Positions 13,028 through 14,345 of a stretch of 14,345 nt of DNA are shown one piece after another. The DNA is from an uncultured Christensenella sp. Its GTDB lineage: Bacteria > Bacillota > Clostridia > Christensenellales > Borkfalkiaceae. Made by a program: the position numbers and the translations under genes. Where the stretch lies: contig CAJUGI010000004.1 of assembly GCA_910586065.1 (NCBI GenBank), positions 52,899 through 67,243 on the forward strand, given 5' to 3'. The notes under the pieces are model-generated. The model was not told where the DNA came from, made no database searches, and saw only the letters and a list, made by a program, of their open reading frames with translations. Each line of letters starts with the position of its first letter. Within the stretch, counting starts at the first letter, position 1.

Positions 13028-13132
13028 GAAGTCGGCGGTATCGAGCGTGTGCGAAAAGGTTTCGTAATACTTAATAAGGCAAGCGTTTATGAGTTTGTTT
13101 GGCGTCCTTCAATACGATTTGGCTATTGTGAT

Positions 13133-13336
13133 TTACACCGTCCGCCATAAAGGTTCCTTGATAGAGAACAGCGAAGATAAATCAACCGTAATGTAATAAT
13201 CGCCGTAGCCTGCACTGTTGGTTTTTACCGCTTGCATACACGACTGAAACAAACTGCCGTAGGTGTAATAGTAACGATTGTAAATATCCCCGACTTTCCA
13301 GCCGATACCGAAAATATTACTTAAAATTTTAATCAA
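13133..13336 (-). CDS. Unknown 67-aa protein, possibly a remnant
   Basis: A frame of 67 residues starting IKILSNIFGIGWKVGDIYN, rich in Tyr and Gly, followed by QSCMQAVKTNSAGYGDYYI and VDLSSLFSIKEP. No family is recognised. It starts with TTG 13336, with GGAG five bases upstream. The stop is followed by the open but startless frame of the lysine-rich protein about 30 nt later, so both could be pieces of one decayed gene or operon. Amino-acid composition looks protein-like, but support is weak. Confidence 0.4.
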   Translation of the reverse strand: MIKILSNIFGIGWKVGDIYNRYYYTYGSLFQSCMQAVKTNSAGYGDYYITVDLSSLFSIKEPLWRTV

Positions 13337-13399
13337 TCATACTCCACTACGTTGACGAACCGATAAAGACAAAACCCCGAATAGACGATAAAGAAGAAA

Positions 13400-13437
13400 G
13401 CCTCGAAGGAACTGACCTTCGGGGCGTTCTTATTTTT
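13400..13437 (+). terminator. Plus-strand terminator-like hairpin
   Basis: A 10-bp stem with one wobble pair and loop AACTGA, followed by CGTTCTTATTTTT. No confident plus-strand gene precedes it, so it may be left over from a lost gene. Confidence 0.5.
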
Positions 13438-13481
13438 ACGGCAATGACTTGGGTGGACGAGTTTTGGTGGAAAGGATTAAA

Positions 13482-13510
13482 GAAAAAAGACCTTGAGCCA
13501 AAACTCAAGG
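13482..13510 (-). terminator. Minus-strand terminator-like hairpin near the element's right edge
   Basis: A perfect 7-bp stem CCTTGAG / CTCAAGG with a 6-nt loop, followed on the minus strand by TCTTTTTTC. It would stop transcripts entering the element from the interrupted LRR gene. Confidence 0.5.
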
Positions 13511-13584
13511 AAACCCGTAATATGCTTGTATATATAGAAATATGATGGAAAAACGGCTAAAAACGATGAAAAATAGGCTTAAAA

Positions 13585-13608
13585 GGTGTTCTAACGAGGT
13601 TAAGCAAA
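13585..13608 (+). repeat. Right terminal inverted repeat of the insertion
   Basis: GGTGTTCTAACGAGGTTAA followed by GCAAA matches the left end in inverted orientation at 20 of 24 positions. Its TTA provides the stop codon that truncates the upstream LRR fragment. Confidence 0.75.
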
Positions 13609-14345
13609 CGCATATCCGTCTATTGTTTTTACGCTGTCGGGGATGTTCACGGAAGTAATGCCGGCGCAGTCTTTAAACGCTTCGTAATATATTTCGTTTA
13701 CTCCGTAAAGAATTTCAAAATCCCCGTAGCGCTTTGTGGGAACGCGGATTATTTTCGTTTTGTCTTTGTTATATAAAACGCCGTTTAAGCTGCTGTAATT
13801 TTCATTTTTTGATGAAACGGTTATATTTTCGAGACTGTCGAAGTTATAAAATGTATAACTTGATAAAGAAATTATGGTTTCGGGGATAAAAACTTTTTTA
13901 AAACCTTCGTATCCGGAAAACGCCTGCCAGGAAATAGATACCACGGGCTTGCCGTTATAGGTTGCGGGGATTTTTAAAATTTCGCCTTGCGCGGTACCTA
14001 TACCCGCAAGGGAATAACTATTGCGGTCTCTCGGCACAAATTCAAGCCCCTCGGTATTGGGGATATCGCCACCCTCGTCGCCGCACTTCCCGCAAACAAA
14101 GTTAACGTAATCGTGTCCTTTTGCGGGAACTTCGTTATCTTTATAACTTTCCCCGCAGTCGCATTCGTGCAATGTATAGCCTTTTTCGGTGCACGTGGGC
14201 GCAACTTGCGTTTGCGTGTAACTGTGACCTTTTGCGGAAACTTCGTTATCTTTATAGCTTTCTCCGCACTCGCATTCGTGCAAAGTATAACCTTTTTCGG
14301 TGCACGTGGGCGCAACTTGCGTTTGCGTGTAACTGTGACCTTTTG
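13600..14345 (-). CDS. LRR surface protein, N-terminal fragment of the interrupted gene (partial)
   Basis: The frame enters from beyond the right edge of the window. It begins with Cys-rich repeats of 37 residues (GHSYTQTQVAPTCTEKGY then TLHECxCGESYKDNEV), which have CxC/CxxC pairs as in the GHxY...CTxKGY...CxCG modules common in secreted clostridial proteins. Then come a short linker, a beta segment (IPATYNGKPVVSISWQAFSG) and BspA-type LRR units with a cap module (SSKNENYSSLNGVLYNKDKT) closely resembling the one in the C-terminal half. The host frame ends at GYAF; one more codon and the stop come from the element. Excising the element continues it directly into NGCRGIQSLTVPDSV at 7742. A signal peptide would be outside the window. 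Confidence 0.88.
   Translation of the reverse strand, partial: KGHSYTQTQVAPTCTEKGYTLHECECGESYKDNEVSAKGHSYTQTQVAPTCTEKGYTLHECDCGESYKDNEVPAKGHDYVNFVCGKCGDEGGDIPNTEGLEFVPRDRNSYSLAGIGTAQGEILKIPATYNGKPVVSISWQAFSGYEGFKKVFIPETIISLSSYTFYNFDSLENITVSSKNENYSSLNGVLYNKDKTKIIRVPTKRYGDFEILYGVNEIYYEAFKDCAGITSVNIPDSVKTIDGYAFA
13607..13612. repeat. Probable target-site duplication, right copy
   Basis: AACGCA, in direct orientation with 7737-7742. It overlaps the last two A residues of the inverted repeat. Confidence 0.6.
14110..14345. repeat. 111-bp tandem repeat within the LRR gene
   Basis: Unit 14221-14331 repeats 14110-14220 with few differences after the first ten bases, and a third unit begins at 14332 and leaves the window. 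Each encodes one 37-residue Cys-rich module. High nucleotide identity suggests recent expansion or homogenisation. Confidence 0.85.

Larger units (their letters stand above)
13337..13584. other. Right-end stretch of the insertion: hairpins, no confident gene
   Basis: No gene is convincing here. A plus frame is open from 13333 to 13545 but has no start until ATG 13444 and no ribosome site, so it may be a remnant. Two hairpins lie within: GCCTCGAAGG / CCTTCGGGGC (13400-13425) followed by TTCTTATTTTT on the plus strand, and CCTTGAG / CTCAAGG (13491-13497 and 13504-13510) followed by TCTTTTTTC on the minus strand. Confidence 0.5.
7743..13606. mobile_element. 5.86-kb insertion in an LRR gene, with terminal inverted repeats and no transposase
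   Basis: The segment splits one LRR gene. Its ends carry inverted copies of a 24-nt sequence (7745-7768 and 13585-13608) matching at 20 positions: GGTGTTCTAAC, two variable bases, GGTTAA, two variable bases, AAA. A 6-bp direct repeat flanks it. Inside are ArdA, a PcfJ-like protein, a SLOG-like protein and several unknown small genes. None resembles a DDE transposase, serine or tyrosine recombinase, relaxase or replication protein. By eye the insertion is more A+T-rich than the flanks and lacks their characteristic GCCGC hairpins. It could be a non-autonomous element moved by an enzyme encoded elsewhere, or a relic. Exact ends may be off by a few bases. Confidence 0.75.

Noticed and set aside
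12612..13150. Plus-strand hydrophobic Leu/Phe/Cys-rich frames
   Set aside because: They are antisense shadows of the lysine-rich repeat (AAG/CTT complement), not membrane proteins.
13333..13545. Plus-strand open frame of 71 codons near the right end of the insertion
   Set aside because: No start before ATG 13444, no ribosome site, and it reads through a terminator-like hairpin; at most a remnant.
7743..13606. CRISPR array, tRNA gene or tRNA attachment site inside or beside the insertion
   Set aside because: No regular spacer-repeat pattern and no tRNA-like sequence; insertion is into an LRR coding sequence, not a tRNA.

Overview
The window looks like a chromosomal segment from an anaerobic, probably gut-associated member of the Clostridia/Bacillota. 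The evidence is AGGAGG-type ribosome binding sites throughout, near-consensus sigma-A promoters, an L27 with the Bacillota-type N-terminal extension, a DUF6809-like small protein and BspA-type leucine-rich-repeat surface proteins. The species cannot be named from sequence alone.

Layout. Positions 1-6300 are ordinary host chromosome: a SecB-like chaperone (minus) divergent from ribonuclease G (plus); a divergent pair of a 64-aa unknown protein and an XRE repressor sharing a palindromic operator; a GNAT acetyltransferase; the rplU-rpmA ribosomal operon with a structured leader (minus); a ferritin-like helical protein; an AraC regulator that appears leaderless; and a DUF6809-like protein. Most of these genes are closed by very GC-rich perfect hairpins that share outer sequence.

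From 6317 to the right edge the host carries a large BspA-type LRR gene on the minus strand. It is split in two: the C-terminal part lies at 6317-7742, the N-terminal part from 13613 to beyond the window edge. Between them is a 5.86-kb insertion (about 7743-13606) with 24-nt imperfect terminal inverted repeats and a probable 6-bp target duplication (AACGCA). Removing it restores the LRR frame and the 23-residue repeat period exactly.

The insertion carries no recognisable transposase, integrase, relaxase or replication gene. It holds a 267-bp nested inverted repeat at its left end, then a tightly packed plus-strand operon of eight genes (two unknowns, a 38-aa mini-protein, a SLOG-like Rossmann protein, ArdA antirestriction protein, a frameshifted unknown, a PcfJ-like protein and a conserved-looking unknown). 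A strong terminator and an exported unknown with a broken N-terminus follow. Its right end is degenerate, with a lysine-rich 11-residue-repeat protein on the minus strand. ArdA and PcfJ point to a conjugative-plasmid or ICE origin. The element may be a non-autonomous, trans-mobilised cargo island or the decayed relic of a larger element.
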